The notes below the pieces were generated by a model. The model was not told the DNA's origin. It saw only the letters and a list, made by a program, of their open reading frames with translations, and did not search any database. A stretch of 41,349 nucleotides of DNA from a virus. Both the position numbers and the translations under genes were made by a program. The DNA is taken from positions 1 through 41,349 of IMG/VR virus record IMGVR_UViG_3300033148_001652; one strand, 5' to 3'. Each line of letters opens with the position of its first letter. Position 1 is the first letter of the stretch. Shown piece by piece: positions 1 through 7,965 of this stretch.

Positions 1-400
1 TATCAAATATACTAGTATATGTAGGTAAACTATCATTGTTATTGTAAGTTACATTTGTAACAGACGATTCATCAATATTTGTTTCTCCTTCATAAATAGT
101 AGCACTTCCTCCTTTATCTAAAATCTTTTTGTACTCTTTTACAAGCCCTTGTAATTCCATTAATAAAGAATCTTGTCCAACTTGTAATTGTAAAAAATCT
201 TTTACATTACTTGTTTGTATTATTTCTCTTTTAGCTACTTCTTGACCTAGTTTGTTTTCACTTACCTCTAGTTCTGATATAACGGCAGAGTATAAACTTG
301 CAATATCTCTAGCTTTATCTACATTACATTTATTCATAAACAATAGTAGAACTATTACGAGACTTAATAGTATCATTGGTATAAAATTTCTATTTTTCAT
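1..400 (-). CDS. Membrane-anchored coiled-coil protein, 3' end outside window
   Basis: Begins with ATG at 398-400 and reads leftward off the window edge (133 codons visible, no stop). Residues about 5-22 (FIPMILLSLVIVLLLFMN) form one membrane segment behind a short basic N-terminus. Residues 25-95 are charged and heptad-like (ELEVSENKLGQEVAKREI ... LLMELQGLVKEYKKIL), followed by a polar Thr/Asn-rich part. This architecture resembles an i-spanin/Rz-type lysis protein, but small anchored coiled coils of other functions look the same. It lies downstream of the DNA polymerase on the same strand, with 76 nt between. Family not recognised with certainty. Confidence 0.7.
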   Translation of the reverse strand, partial: MKNRNFIPMILLSLVIVLLLFMNKCNVDKARDIASLYSAVISELEVSENKLGQEVAKREIIQTSNVKDFLQLQVGQDSLLMELQGLVKEYKKILDKGGSATIYEGETNIDESSVTNVTYNNNDSLPTYTSIFD

Positions 401-476
401 ATTTGTATATTTATATATTTACAAGTCTGCAAAACTTTTTGTTCCCCTAGATTACCCTAGTTAATTGTTACTTTCT

Positions 477-2723
477 CTACTTTGTCCAAGTATATTTGAC
501 TTCATAATCAGCTCCCATTTTAACATTAACTAAATATCTATTTGACGCTTCACACATTTTATCCGCTACGAATTGTGGAAAGAAATCATATTCTTTAGTC
601 TCTGGAAACTTATATATTAATTCATCATGGACTTGTCCTAATAAAGTACAATCCCAATCATTTTTATCAATAGCTACTTGAATATCTACCATAGCTTCTT
701 TTAACATATCAGCTTGTGTACCACTCATAGGAATATTACGTGCTTGTCCATCAACTTTAACTCTATCCATAAAGTCAAGTTCATAGTTATGTTTCTTAGC
801 TTGTATTACAGTAGGAAACCAAATTCTAGAATTAGTTCTAGTATTCAATATTAAAAAACCATTATGCAAAGCAGTTCTAACATTATCTTCTACCATTCTA
901 AAGGTATCAGGTATTTCTTTTTTAATAGTATCTATATAAGTTTGTCCTTCTTCTTTTGAGATATTTAATGTTTTACCTGCTTTTTTAGAATGACAACCGT
1001 ATACTGTACCAAATGTTAAATTCTTACATGGTTTTCTATGTGATTTATTGTTTACTTTCTTAGATACTATAAAATTGTGTGCTTTATCCTTATAATCATC
1101 AATCATTTCTTGATGTTTAGCATTAGGAAGTTTATTTACAGATTTATATTTATTTTCTAATGATTTATATCTAAAATAAAATATATTTCTCCAACCTCTT
1201 TGTGCCATATGAGAATGTATATCATCACCTGTTAATTCAAGTAGTTTAAAGTCTTGTGCTTTACTAGCCATTACTGTTACTTCCGCTCCACTTAAATCAC
1301 ATGTTACAATCTTATATCCTTTATCAGTACCAAAGCATTCTCTGAACTTAGGTTTAGCAGGTACATTTTGAGAATTGAATTTATCTTTATCAAGTTTTCC
1401 ACCACCTGATTTAAGTCTACCATTCTCACTACCTGCTTGTCTAAATATAGTATGTATTTTCCCAGTAACTGGATTAATCTTTTCTATATAATTTTCTCCG
1501 AAGTTATTTATTTCAGTATTACAAGTTCTAAATTCAAGTAATGTAGAAATAAACTTAGCCATAGGTGTATCATGATTTGTAATAAGGAATGCTTCAAGCT
1601 CTGGTCTACCTGTTACGAATTTATCACCATTTCGTGACTTTTCTACTTTCCCGTTATTCTCGAACTGTGGTATAGCCTTCCCCAATAAAGTACATAATTC
1701 TTGTCCTAATCTACCAAATATAGTTCTAATTTGAGTAGTACTTCCGTAATTAGTATTACCAGTATGTATTTTAGGTTTAGTAGCTTTACCTGTTAAAGCT
1801 TTTAATGTTACAGCTTCTCCAAATAATCCTACATTGATTTGTTCAACATATCTATTTCTCTTTCTATCCCATTGACCACCAACAAGATATTGTCTCATTT
1901 CGGGTTTATCTTTAAGTAAATCATCACGTAAATCTCTAACTATTTGGTCTAATTCACATTCTAATCTATAGACTTCTTTCTTGTTATCTAAAATTATCTT
2001 TCTCCAACCATCTTTTTCACTTGTATTTAATACATAACCTTCAAGTTCACAAAGTCCTAGAATCCTAATTAATGGAAACTCTATACCTTTAAGTAAGAAT
2101 TCCATTTTATACTTAATTACTTTATCCCATTGTTCTCTAAATAAAGGAAACAATGGAGCAATATCTCCAGCAGCATATTCTATTTGGTCATTTGTAAACT
2201 TTATATATTTAGGATTTTTACCTACAAATTCAAGTCTTACTTCTTTATCCATAGCTTCAGGTACAGGAACAGAACTTCTTTGTAATGTAGGTAACAATCC
2301 TGCTTTAACTCCTCCGCCTTGCATAAGACGTTGTTCAGTTATCATTGTATCATACATTTCTAAAAATTCAATTTTAAGATTTGCTTTAGTAAATTTAAAA
2401 TCAAATTTGATGTTATGCCCAAGAATAATTATTTCATCTTTTAATGTATCATACATATTAACAAACCTACTTAAAGTTTCTTCACATGTTGCATCTAATA
2501 CAAATTGTTCTGTCTCTGTTCCAATGATTATCAATAATATATCATTTATGTAAGCATCTAGCCCATTAGTTTCTAAATCATAACCTATTACAGGTTTATC
2601 TAAACTCATTTCTATTTCATGGTTTAGTAATTCAAATAATTTACCAATACCACTTTCAGCATCTAGTAGATTTACTACTTCACTAAACTCTTCGTGTTTT
2701 TTATTACTTACAAAATATAACAT
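477..2723 (-). CDS. Family A DNA polymerase with 3'-5' exonuclease domain
   Basis: 748 aa replicative polymerase. An N-terminal DnaQ-like proofreading domain shows Exo I (IGYDLETNGLDAY, Asp49/Glu51), Exo II (GHNIKFDFKF, Asn104/Asp108) and Exo III (YAAGDIAPLF). The polymerase domain shows motif A (VTCDLSGAEVTVMA, near residue 470), motif B (KNLTFGTVYG) and motif C (GQVHDELIY, near residue 700), i.e. both catalytic aspartates. The middle lacks an obvious 5'-3' nuclease domain, as expected for phage PolA enzymes. It starts 1 nt after the stop of the 74-aa gene upstream, so the genes are co-transcribed. It ends with TAG. Copies the phage genome in the host cytoplasm. Confidence 0.96.
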   Translation of the reverse strand: MLYFVSNKKHEEFSEVVNLLDAESGIGKLFELLNHEIEMSLDKPVIGYDLETNGLDAYINDILLIIIGTETEQFVLDATCEETLSRFVNMYDTLKDEIIILGHNIKFDFKFTKANLKIEFLEMYDTMITEQRLMQGGGVKAGLLPTLQRSSVPVPEAMDKEVRLEFVGKNPKYIKFTNDQIEYAAGDIAPLFPLFREQWDKVIKYKMEFLLKGIEFPLIRILGLCELEGYVLNTSEKDGWRKIILDNKKEVYRLECELDQIVRDLRDDLLKDKPEMRQYLVGGQWDRKRNRYVEQINVGLFGEAVTLKALTGKATKPKIHTGNTNYGSTTQIRTIFGRLGQELCTLLGKAIPQFENNGKVEKSRNGDKFVTGRPELEAFLITNHDTPMAKFISTLLEFRTCNTEINNFGENYIEKINPVTGKIHTIFRQAGSENGRLKSGGGKLDKDKFNSQNVPAKPKFRECFGTDKGYKIVTCDLSGAEVTVMASKAQDFKLLELTGDDIHSHMAQRGWRNIFYFRYKSLENKYKSVNKLPNAKHQEMIDDYKDKAHNFIVSKKVNNKSHRKPCKNLTFGTVYGCHSKKAGKTLNISKEEGQTYIDTIKKEIPDTFRMVEDNVRTALHNGFLILNTRTNSRIWFPTVIQAKKHNYELDFMDRVKVDGQARNIPMSGTQADMLKEAMVDIQVAIDKNDWDCTLLGQVHDELIYKFPETKEYDFFPQFVADKMCEASNRYLVNVKMGADYEVKYTWTK

Positions 2724-2724
2724 A

Positions 2725-2949
2725 TTATTCTTCTTTTAAAAATCTATCGTAATCTTCTTTACTTAGTTCACAAATAGATAATATAATTATTTTATTAGCA
2801 TCAGGATAAACTTCTCTTACTTTATCTTCTAAATATTTCTTTGTAGGAAATTCTTTACCAAGAATACCAATTGAATTACTATCAAAATGTATATCTTTAC
2901 TAATTGTTCCCATTATGGTCATTGAACCATATATATAATATCTTTGCAT
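2725..2949 (-). CDS. Small hypothetical protein
   Basis: 74 aa, no recognised family. It starts with alternating hydrophobic residues (YYIYGSMTIMGTISKDIHF), then a charged helix (KKYLEDKVREVYPDANKIIILSICELSKEDYDRFLKEE). It looks like a compact soluble alpha/beta protein. The spacing is 1 nt to the polymerase and 2 nt from the Cys-rich gene upstream, so it belongs to the same operon and probably serves replication or early takeover. Confidence 0.75.
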   Translation of the reverse strand: MQRYYIYGSMTIMGTISKDIHFDSNSIGILGKEFPTKKYLEDKVREVYPDANKIIILSICELSKEDYDRFLKEE

Positions 2950-2951
2950 AA

Positions 2952-3296
2952 TTATTTCATTTTATTTATATGTACTTCTAAATCTAAATATTGATTTTTA
3001 GTTCTTAGAAACTCTGGTGTACCTTTTCTATCTATTAGTCTTTGAATATTTAAAGATTGAGCTATGATAATCTTTTCGTCACCTGTTTTAACTCTTTTTA
3101 ACATACGTAATTTAAAACCTTTATCTAGTAAATTTCCATCATTGATTGTCCTATCATAACATTTATTACTACAGATAGGCGGTTGTATAGGTCTACCTTG
3201 ACAACCACAATCAAAAGTATTGCAACAATATTCAGGTTTAGCTATTTCATTATTACATATAATATGTTCACAATAATATTTCTTTCCTTCTTCCAT
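2952..3296 (-). CDS. Cys-rich, probably zinc-binding small protein
   Basis: 114 aa. The first 50 residues carry eight or more cysteines in pairs (YYCEHIICNN, YCCNTFDCGCQG, ICSNKCYDR), typical of a zinc-ribbon or zinc-finger fold. The C-terminal half is basic and helical (FKLRMLKRVKTGDEKI, IQRLIDRKGTPEFLRTK). A nucleic-acid or protein-binding role in the replication operon is inference. It overlaps no neighbour (2 nt gaps both sides). The family is not recognised. Confidence 0.75.
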   Translation of the reverse strand: MEEGKKYYCEHIICNNEIAKPEYCCNTFDCGCQGRPIQPPICSNKCYDRTINDGNLLDKGFKLRMLKRVKTGDEKIIIAQSLNIQRLIDRKGTPEFLRTKNQYLDLEVHINKMK

Positions 3297-3298
3297 AA

Positions 3299-3583
3299 TT
3301 ATTCTTTTACTTCTCGTTCTAACTTATTTTTTTTAACAATTAATTCTTTTATTTCTTTGTTTATAAAAGTAATTTCTTTATCAATTAGATTAGTCATATT
3401 TTTATTATTATGAATCCAATGTTTAATCTCTTGTTGACCATGAAATAAAGTAATACACATAGCTTTATCATCATCTTCAGATTTCATTCTTAGTAATTCT
3501 AATAATTTAATATCTTCTGTATAATCTTGAATTTCTTCTAATACATCATCTACAGTTTCTTCGTATTTCATTTCTACTTTCAT
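3299..3583 (-). CDS. Small coiled-coil protein
   Basis: 94 aa, mostly charged helix: KYEETVDDVLEEIQDYTEDIKLLELLRMK, then a C-terminal heptad-rich stretch (NLIDKEITFINKEIKELIVKKNKLEREVKE). No membrane segment or catalytic motif is visible. It sits in the tight minus-strand operon, 2-3 nt from both neighbours. Function unknown. Confidence 0.75.
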   Translation of the reverse strand: MKVEMKYEETVDDVLEEIQDYTEDIKLLELLRMKSEDDDKAMCITLFHGQQEIKHWIHNNKNMTNLIDKEITFINKEIKELIVKKNKLEREVKE

Positions 3584-3586
3584 AAT

Positions 3587-3901
3587 TTATTGATTATATC
3601 CTACAATTTTATCTATTTTATCTGCTGTTTCTTGTCCAAAAAATTCTATTACTTTATCCCAATTCTCAGCCCATTCACTATGTATTTCATTTAATAATAT
3701 AAGTGCATGATTTAATTCTCTAGGTTTAGCTACACCTAATAAACTATTTTCAGGTACAGGTATAGCATCAATATGTTTTCTTCTATCTACTATAGTTCCA
3801 TTTCTGTCTACACCAGCATAACCACTTTGATTCAGTTCAATTAATTCAACTAAATCAGGTCTACCTGCAAGTATTAATTTCTTTTTATTTTCTTCTGTCA
3901 T
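3587..3901 (-). CDS. Hypothetical protein
   Basis: 104 aa soluble protein with no recognised domain. It contains a central segment (GYAGVDRNGTIVDRRKHIDAIPVPENSLLGVAKP) that looks like a short beta-rich domain, and a C-terminal helix (ELNHALILLNEIHSEWAENWDKVIEFFGQETADKI). The start codon overlaps the stop of the lysin-like gene upstream by 4 nt (ATGA), which implies coupled translation. Confidence 0.75.
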   Translation of the reverse strand: MTEENKKKLILAGRPDLVELIELNQSGYAGVDRNGTIVDRRKHIDAIPVPENSLLGVAKPRELNHALILLNEIHSEWAENWDKVIEFFGQETADKIDKIVGYNQ

Positions 3902-4284
3902 AATTTAATACTTTTTAGTTTATACGTATATAATGTATCAGTAGCAAAACCTCTATCTATTAAGAATTGATAATAATCATCTCCTTTATAATGACGGTCT
4001 TGCCATCTTACATAATAATCAATACTATCTTTCCAATTATCAAATTTAAGATATTTCTTTTTATAATACCAACCAAATAAGTTGTTCTTTTCTCTACTAC
4101 AATCAGTACATTCAAACCAACCTGTTTCTAATACAGCTTGTCTTAATACTATTTCTTTATGTTCTAAATCTGAATTATTAATATATACTTTAACACTATC
4201 ATAAGATTGTCCCCAAGTAGCACCTATACACATTAATATAAGTATTAATATAAATAGTAATCTAAGTTTATTCTTTTCATTCAT
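3898..4284 (-). CDS. Exported glucosaminidase-like peptidoglycan hydrolase
   Basis: 128 aa. Residues 8-25 form a signal peptide or signal-arrest helix (LLFILILILMCIGATWGQ). The mature part carries a compact glucosaminidase (FlgJ/Bax-type) pattern: RQAVLETGWF with the predicted catalytic Glu, then NNLFGWYYKKKYLKFDNWKDSIDYYVRWQDRHYKGDDYYQFL. It probably cuts glycan strands at lysis. It is short for the family, so it would be a minimal domain. A second lysin, an amidase, is encoded at 17391-18023. An intrinsic terminator lies directly upstream. Confidence 0.75.
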   Translation of the reverse strand: MNEKNKLRLLFILILILMCIGATWGQSYDSVKVYINNSDLEHKEIVLRQAVLETGWFECTDCSREKNNLFGWYYKKKYLKFDNWKDSIDYYVRWQDRHYKGDDYYQFLIDRGFATDTLYTYKLKSIKL

Positions 4285-4298
4285 AATATTAAATTTAA

Positions 4299-4323
4299 AA
4301 AGGTGTACACTAGGTACACCTTT
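4299..4323 (-). terminator. Intrinsic terminator, minus strand
   Basis: Perfect 10-bp stem (AAAGGTGTAC / GTACACCTTT) with a 5-nt loop. Read leftward it is followed by TTAAATTT. It lies just after the stop of the 86-aa gene (4327) and 15 nt before the lysin start at 4284, so it separates two leftward transcription units or trims read-through. Confidence 0.75.
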
Positions 4324-4326
4324 ATA

Positions 4327-4587
4327 TTAAATATGAAATGGCTTAATAGCACTATTCATACGTCCTCTATTATTTCTTCTAAATACTTTTTTACTGTGTG
4401 CTTTATATGCACTTTTAGTAGTATGTGTAAATGTTTTACCTTCTACACTATTTGCTACAAGTTCTTCAGCTTTAGATTTAGGAACTTTATGCATTGCAGT
4501 ATATCTTACTTTTTCGAGTCCGTTACCTCTATCTGTTTCAGTTACACCTTCTTCTTTAATACATACTAATTTTTCTTGTTCTTTCAT
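4327..4587 (-). CDS. Small basic hypothetical protein
   Basis: 86 aa, lysine/arginine-rich towards the C-terminus (SAYKAHSKKVFRRNNRGRMNSAIKP). The N-terminal half is mixed (CIKEEGVTETDRGNGLEKVRYTAMHKVPKSKAEELVANSVEG). The basic tail could bind nucleic acid, but no fold is recognised. It is followed by the terminator at 4299-4323. Confidence 0.7.
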   Translation of the reverse strand: MKEQEKLVCIKEEGVTETDRGNGLEKVRYTAMHKVPKSKAEELVANSVEGKTFTHTTKSAYKAHSKKVFRRNNRGRMNSAIKPFHI

Positions 4588-4596
4588 ATTCTATTT

Positions 4597-4842
4597 TTAA
4601 CTATTTATTATTCTTTGTTCTGCTTTAAATTCTGATTCAAGTTTATCATATAAAAGATTAGATGGTTTTATTTCTTTAATTCTTAGTAGTATGTAAAAGA
4701 AATAAAAATGTTTAAACCATTTAATTTTATATTCATTTTCATGTTTAGAATATATTGAACTTTCGATTTTAATTTCATGTCTTACATACTCATTATTTTT
4801 ATAATGTATATCATGTGTTGTTTCTCTTGTTTTTATTATCAT
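4597..4842 (-). CDS. Hypothetical protein
   Basis: 81 aa, rich in Lys, Glu, Tyr and Ile. It has an amphipathic aromatic segment (YKIKWFKHFYFFYILLRIKEI) that is too charged for a clear membrane span. The start overlaps the helicase stop by 4 nt, so translation is coupled. Not recognised. Confidence 0.65.
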   Translation of the reverse strand: MIIKTRETTHDIHYKNNEYVRHEIKIESSIYSKHENEYKIKWFKHFYFFYILLRIKEIKPSNLLYDKLESEFKAEQRIINS

Positions 4843-6260
4843 AATCTAATTATACATTTCTTACTTGCTCTACTTAATGCTACATACCACAACTTTTTCA
4901 ATTCTAATGGTTTAGGGTTTCTATTTAAATCTATACCATTAATTGCTATATTATCATATGTACTACCTTGAGTCTTATGTACTGTACATCCGTATCCATA
5001 ATCTAAATCCTTCTTTACAATAACTTTACCACTCTTATCTTTGAAAGTTTCTAATATTAAATGTTCAGATTTAAAATTATAATACTTTTGCCAATGATGT
5101 CTACGATAAGTTACAGCAGTTTCTAATAGATTATTATGTACTGTAATGAACTCTTTATATGATTCAGGTTTAACTATATTAACAACTCTCTTAGCTCCTC
5201 CATGTACTCCTACAATCATAGTCTTATAACAGTTAATAAATCTTCCTGATACAGCTTCAACAACTGATTCAACAATATATTCCTCACTATTAGTAATAAT
5301 ACTTTGTAAGTAAGTATCTGTAACAGTTTTATAAGCCATTAATAAATCCCCTTCTACAATTAAGTCTATAGGGTCATTATGTATTTGTTGTCTTATATAC
5401 TTATTCCATCCACTTATATTAGCATTAGTCCATGCACTATATTTAACATATTCTTTACTACCTCTAAATTCAGGAGATTTAAACTCGTCTATTAGATATT
5501 GTTTAAATGTTTCTTTCTCTCTTAGTATAACAAATCCTTCACCTCTAGTGTTTAATTTATTCTGACTGTTTTTAAGTACATGTTGAAAGTTATTAGAACC
5601 TCTACTTATGTCTCTTCTTAATACAGTTAGTAAATCTAACAATGGATTATCATCTGCTTGTCTAACTACTTGAGTTAGTTTAGCTACACTTTCCCCCTGT
5701 AGTTTGAATGTACTTGATAATATCTCTTTTACAGGGGGAAGTTGCATATGGTCGCCTATAAATAAGACTTTTACATTAAATTCACCTGCTTTATCTATTA
5801 AGTGTTTAAATAGATTATGATTTATCATAGAACATTCATCAACAATTACTAGTTCATATTTGTCAATCTTTTCTTGACTAAGTATATCAAATTGTGGATT
5901 GTTAATATCAAAGTTAACTAATTCAGTATTTGGTCTAAGACCTAATAAAGATTGTAATGTTTCTCCTTTTAATTCAGTACTTTGAGCTATTATCTTCTTA
6001 GCTTTATGAGTAGGTGCTGATACAGCTATCTTCCTACTTGGTATTCCACATCTATCAATAAATTCTTTAGTAATTGTTGTCTTACCTGTTCCTGCTGAAC
6101 CTGACAATGTGAATACTCTATCTTTAGTCTTTATCCAATCCAATAATCTAGTCAATGCGTCTTGTTGACTTTCAGTGAATATCATATCTGATTCTCTAAC
6201 TATTACTGCATCTTCTATATGACTATTCTTAGATTGGTTTAGTTTGTTTATTATCTTCAT
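4839..6260 (-). CDS. SF1 DNA helicase (Dda/RecD-like)
   Basis: 473 aa from the chosen start. All SF1B motifs are visible in order: Walker A (SGSAGTGKTTITKEF), Walker B (LVIVDECSMIN), motif III (FIGDHMQLPPV), motif IV region (LTQVVRQADDNP), motif V (GCTVHKTQGSTYDNIAI) and motif VI (WYVALSRASKKC). It unwinds DNA ahead of the family A polymerase. The reading frame stays open upstream to an ATG at 6309-6311, but that codon lies inside a sigma-A -7 box (6309-6316). The ATG at 6258-6260 (MKIINKLNQ) is therefore the likely start. Confidence 0.93.
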   Translation of the reverse strand: MKIINKLNQSKNSHIEDAVIVRESDMIFTESQQDALTRLLDWIKTKDRVFTLSGSAGTGKTTITKEFIDRCGIPSRKIAVSAPTHKAKKIIAQSTELKGETLQSLLGLRPNTELVNFDINNPQFDILSQEKIDKYELVIVDECSMINHNLFKHLIDKAGEFNVKVLFIGDHMQLPPVKEILSSTFKLQGESVAKLTQVVRQADDNPLLDLLTVLRRDISRGSNNFQHVLKNSQNKLNTRGEGFVILREKETFKQYLIDEFKSPEFRGSKEYVKYSAWTNANISGWNKYIRQQIHNDPIDLIVEGDLLMAYKTVTDTYLQSIITNSEEYIVESVVEAVSGRFINCYKTMIVGVHGGAKRVVNIVKPESYKEFITVHNNLLETAVTYRRHHWQKYYNFKSEHLILETFKDKSGKVIVKKDLDYGYGCTVHKTQGSTYDNIAINGIDLNRNPKPLELKKLWYVALSRASKKCIIRL

Positions 6261-6308
6261 AGTTCCTATTTTAGTGGCTTTACACGTACCGAAAACAGCA
6301 AAAGCGTA

Positions 6309-6340
6309 CAAATATAAGCTATTTGTAGCACTTTCACCAA
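6309..6340 (-). promoter_or_regulatory. Bacteroidota sigma-A promoter for the helicase
   Basis: Read leftward: TTG (6338-6340), a 21-nt spacer, then TATATTTG (6309-6316). This is an exact match to the -7 consensus TAnnTTTG. Transcription should begin near 6300, about 40 nt before the helicase ATG. The rest of 6261-6450 shows no gene. Its base composition is visibly richer in C and G than nearby gaps, with few leftward stops, so it may be a remnant or a regulatory leader. Confidence 0.75.
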
Positions 6341-6450
6341 TTCTCGACCTTTACAACTTCGTCAAAGCGTACAATTACCTACAACCGTTTCAAATACGCC
6401 ATTCTCAGGACGATATTTTTGGTCTAAAAGGTAATATTGTACGTAATACG

Positions 6451-6798
6451 TTATAATTGTCTGTACATTATAAGCCTATAGTTATAACCTTCAATATCTA
6501 AACTCTTTCTATAATAGAATTCAATATATTCAGTATTAACTACCATTTTAAATACTTTGTTATCTGTATAAGTTGTATCATTAACTTTGATACACTTTAG
6601 AACTGATTTAGATAAATCAAATTCACTCATCATTGTTAAAGTAGAATCTTTATATATTATAGAACCACCGTATTCATCAGTATTTATAATATAATAAGTA
6701 CTATCTGTTCTTTCTTCTTTAATAGCGTAATCATATTTGTATTCTTGACTATATGATACAATCGGTATCAAAAATAGTATTATTAGTAATTTTTTCAT
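6451..6798 (-). CDS. Exported small protein with flavobacterial signal peptide
   Basis: 115 aa. The start was set at ATG 6796-6798 because it follows the shared leader (TAAACTTTACAACTATG); the frame is open further upstream but that part is leader. The N-terminus MKKLLIILFLIPIVSYSQ is a textbook Bacteroidota signal peptide with cleavage after SYS or SQ. The mature part is beta-rich (DSTYYIINTDEYGGSIIYKDSTLTM, VLKCIKVNDTTYTDNKVFKMVVNTEYIEFYY). Probably periplasmic or surface-exposed. The function is unknown; superinfection exclusion is only a guess. Confidence 0.8.
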   Translation of the reverse strand: MKKLLIILFLIPIVSYSQEYKYDYAIKEERTDSTYYIINTDEYGGSIIYKDSTLTMMSEFDLSKSVLKCIKVNDTTYTDNKVFKMVVNTEYIEFYYRKSLDIEGYNYRLIMYRQL

Positions 6799-6820
6799 AG
6801 TTGTAAAGTTTAGTTTATTA

Positions 6821-7021
6821 TCATTTATATTTTTGCCAAAGGTCACATAACCAACTTTCTGTTAAAGTACCACATCTTTTATAACTTGGTAATTTATGCC
6901 ATACGGTACAGCTTCCTTCATATTGTTCAGTCTTTCCGTTACTATATATTAAAGTCATTATATTACGATTATAAGATACTTTAATTAATTTAGGAAATAA
7001 TATATTCCATAGCTTTTTCAT
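6821..7021 (-). CDS. Small conserved-looking phage protein
   Basis: 66 aa. The start was set at ATG 7019-7021, directly after the shared leader. After a short N-terminus (MKKLWNILFPKLIK) it reads NRNIMTLIYSNGKTEQYEGSCTVWHKLPSYKRCGTLTESWLCDLWQKYK. The TVWHKLP...RCGT...WL pattern resembles small proteins commonly seen in Flavobacteriia phages. No function is known to me. Confidence 0.75.
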   Translation of the reverse strand: MKKLWNILFPKLIKVSYNRNIMTLIYSNGKTEQYEGSCTVWHKLPSYKRCGTLTESWLCDLWQKYK

Positions 7022-7037
7022 AGTTGTAAAGTTTATA

Positions 7038-7100
7038 TAGATACTAGTTGTCATTTCAACAGTTTAGAGTAACAGGTATCACCAAGTTATCTAGTATCTA
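7038..7100 (-). ncRNA. Structured intercistronic RNA element 1
   Basis: A perfect 10-bp closing helix pairs 7038-7047 (TAGATACTAG) with 7091-7100. A second helix, GTTTATA (7031-7037) with TATAAAC (7109-7115), could extend it across an internal loop and would bury part of the leader of the gene starting at 7021. Inside are GTTG/CAAC and a hairpin with GGT/ACC in its upper part, giving a three-way junction. It has no T-loop or anticodon arm, so it is not a tRNA. Confidence 0.45.
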
Positions 7101-7105
7101 ATTAT

Positions 7106-7213
7106 TTATATAAACATAGTATGAGGAACATAATGTACCTTTCTATGATTTGTTTTCTTATTCTTATTGGTATTAAATTTTAATTTTGGTATAAGTTTTA
7201 ATAAGTATTTCAT
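7106..7213 (-). CDS. Possible 35-aa basic mini-protein
   Basis: ATG 7211-7213 to TAA 7106-7108: MKYLLKLIPKLKFNTNKNKK... The peptide is strongly basic with a hydrophobic start. It lies in the gap after the gene ending at 7224, in line with the other tiny genes here, and its stop lies inside the outer arm of structured element 1. Chance open frames of this size are common in A+T-rich DNA, so support is modest. Confidence 0.35.
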   Translation of the reverse strand: MKYLLKLIPKLKFNTNKNKKTNHRKVHYVPHTMFI

Positions 7214-7223
7214 TGGTATTAAG

Positions 7224-7538
7224 TTAATGAATACAAGTTGTTTCATCTATACTATTGACATTATCAATAATATATCTAGGTATTAATAAACCACCTCTAT
7301 AAGGAACTGTTTGTGTTTTGAAGTCTCTATGTATTTCATATGGTTTGTATTCTATTGCATGTTCAATCCATATATAGCACTCCTCGTTGTGTTTCTTTAT
7401 GTGTAGTTTATATTCATTTTCTATATATTCCAGCTTGTATTCTGTTTTTATTCTACGTAGTCTCTCTACGATTATGATTATAATACTAAAAATAAGTGTT
7501 GCAATAAGTACTATAATCATTCTATTTTCATCTGTCAT
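7224..7538 (-). CDS. Single-span membrane protein
   Basis: 104 aa. Residues 7-25 (MIIVLIATLIFSIIIIIVE) form a membrane helix, followed by RLRR and a cytoplasmic-looking charged region (TEYKLEYIENEYKLHIKKHNEECYIWIEHAIEYKPYEIH). The N-terminus is acidic and the stop-transfer arginines follow the helix, so N-out/C-in topology is expected. Family not recognised. Confidence 0.75.
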   Translation of the reverse strand: MTDENRMIIVLIATLIFSIIIIIVERLRRIKTEYKLEYIENEYKLHIKKHNEECYIWIEHAIEYKPYEIHRDFKTQTVPYRGGLLIPRYIIDNVNSIDETTCIH

Positions 7539-7543
7539 ATTAT

Positions 7544-7753
7544 TTAATTTAAATAAATAGGGTATGATGATATATGTAATAACGCATTAAAGTCACTATT
7601 TTCTCTTGTGTACTCTAATATATATTTTACGAATTCATCTAGGACACTACTTACAAAGTTTAAATCAACTCTATGTGTGTCCCCAAAGAACTCATAAAAT
7701 GCGTTAATAAATGATACCTTTTCTATTTTAGTTACTGTGTTAATTACTGCCAT
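7544..7753 (-). CDS. Small hypothetical protein
   Basis: 69 aa (MAVINTVTKIEKVSFINAFYEFFGDTHRVDLNFVSSVLDEFVKYILEYTRENSDFNALLH...), a helical soluble protein. ATG 7751-7753 is preceded by the shared leader variant (AAACTTTACAACATG), which fixes the start. Not recognised. Confidence 0.75.
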   Translation of the reverse strand: MAVINTVTKIEKVSFINAFYEFFGDTHRVDLNFVSSVLDEFVKYILEYTRENSDFNALLHISSYPIYLN

Positions 7754-7779
7754 GTTGTAAAGTTTAGTAAGTTAATAAG

Positions 7780-7944
7780 TTAAATTTGGTGTAAGTAATA
7801 GAATACGCCCCACAATAAACAAAATATTATAATTTCATATGCTCGTTTGTGTCTTCTATTAAGTACTGCTTCTGCTATATTAAGTATAATCACTATTGTC
7901 ATTAAAAGACTTAACATAAGTACTATTGTTCTAAGTATTTCCAT
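7780..7944 (-). CDS. 54-aa two-segment membrane mini-protein
   Basis: ATG 7942-7944, stop 7780-7782. The sequence starts MEILRTIVLMLSLLMTIVIILNIAE (first membrane span), has a basic turn NRRHKR, then AYEIIIFCLLWGVFYYLH (second span). The start codon is directly preceded by the full shared leader (TAAACTTTACAACTATG), strong evidence that it is a real gene despite its size. A hairpin membrane topology like this is typical of holins or small exclusion proteins. Function not established. Confidence 0.7.
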   Translation of the reverse strand: MEILRTIVLMLSLLMTIVIILNIAEAVLNRRHKRAYEIIIFCLLWGVFYYLHQI

Positions 7945-7965
7945 AGTTGTAAAGTTTAGTTAATA

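Noticed and set aside
252-464. 70-codon plus-strand frame at the left edge
   Set aside because: Antisense to the membrane-anchored coiled-coil gene, which has a far more protein-like sequence.
7031-7115. tRNA at structured element 1 (7-bp AGATACT/AGTATCT acceptor-like stem, about 65 nt)
   Set aside because: Only two internal hairpins and no anticodon arm or T-loop consensus.
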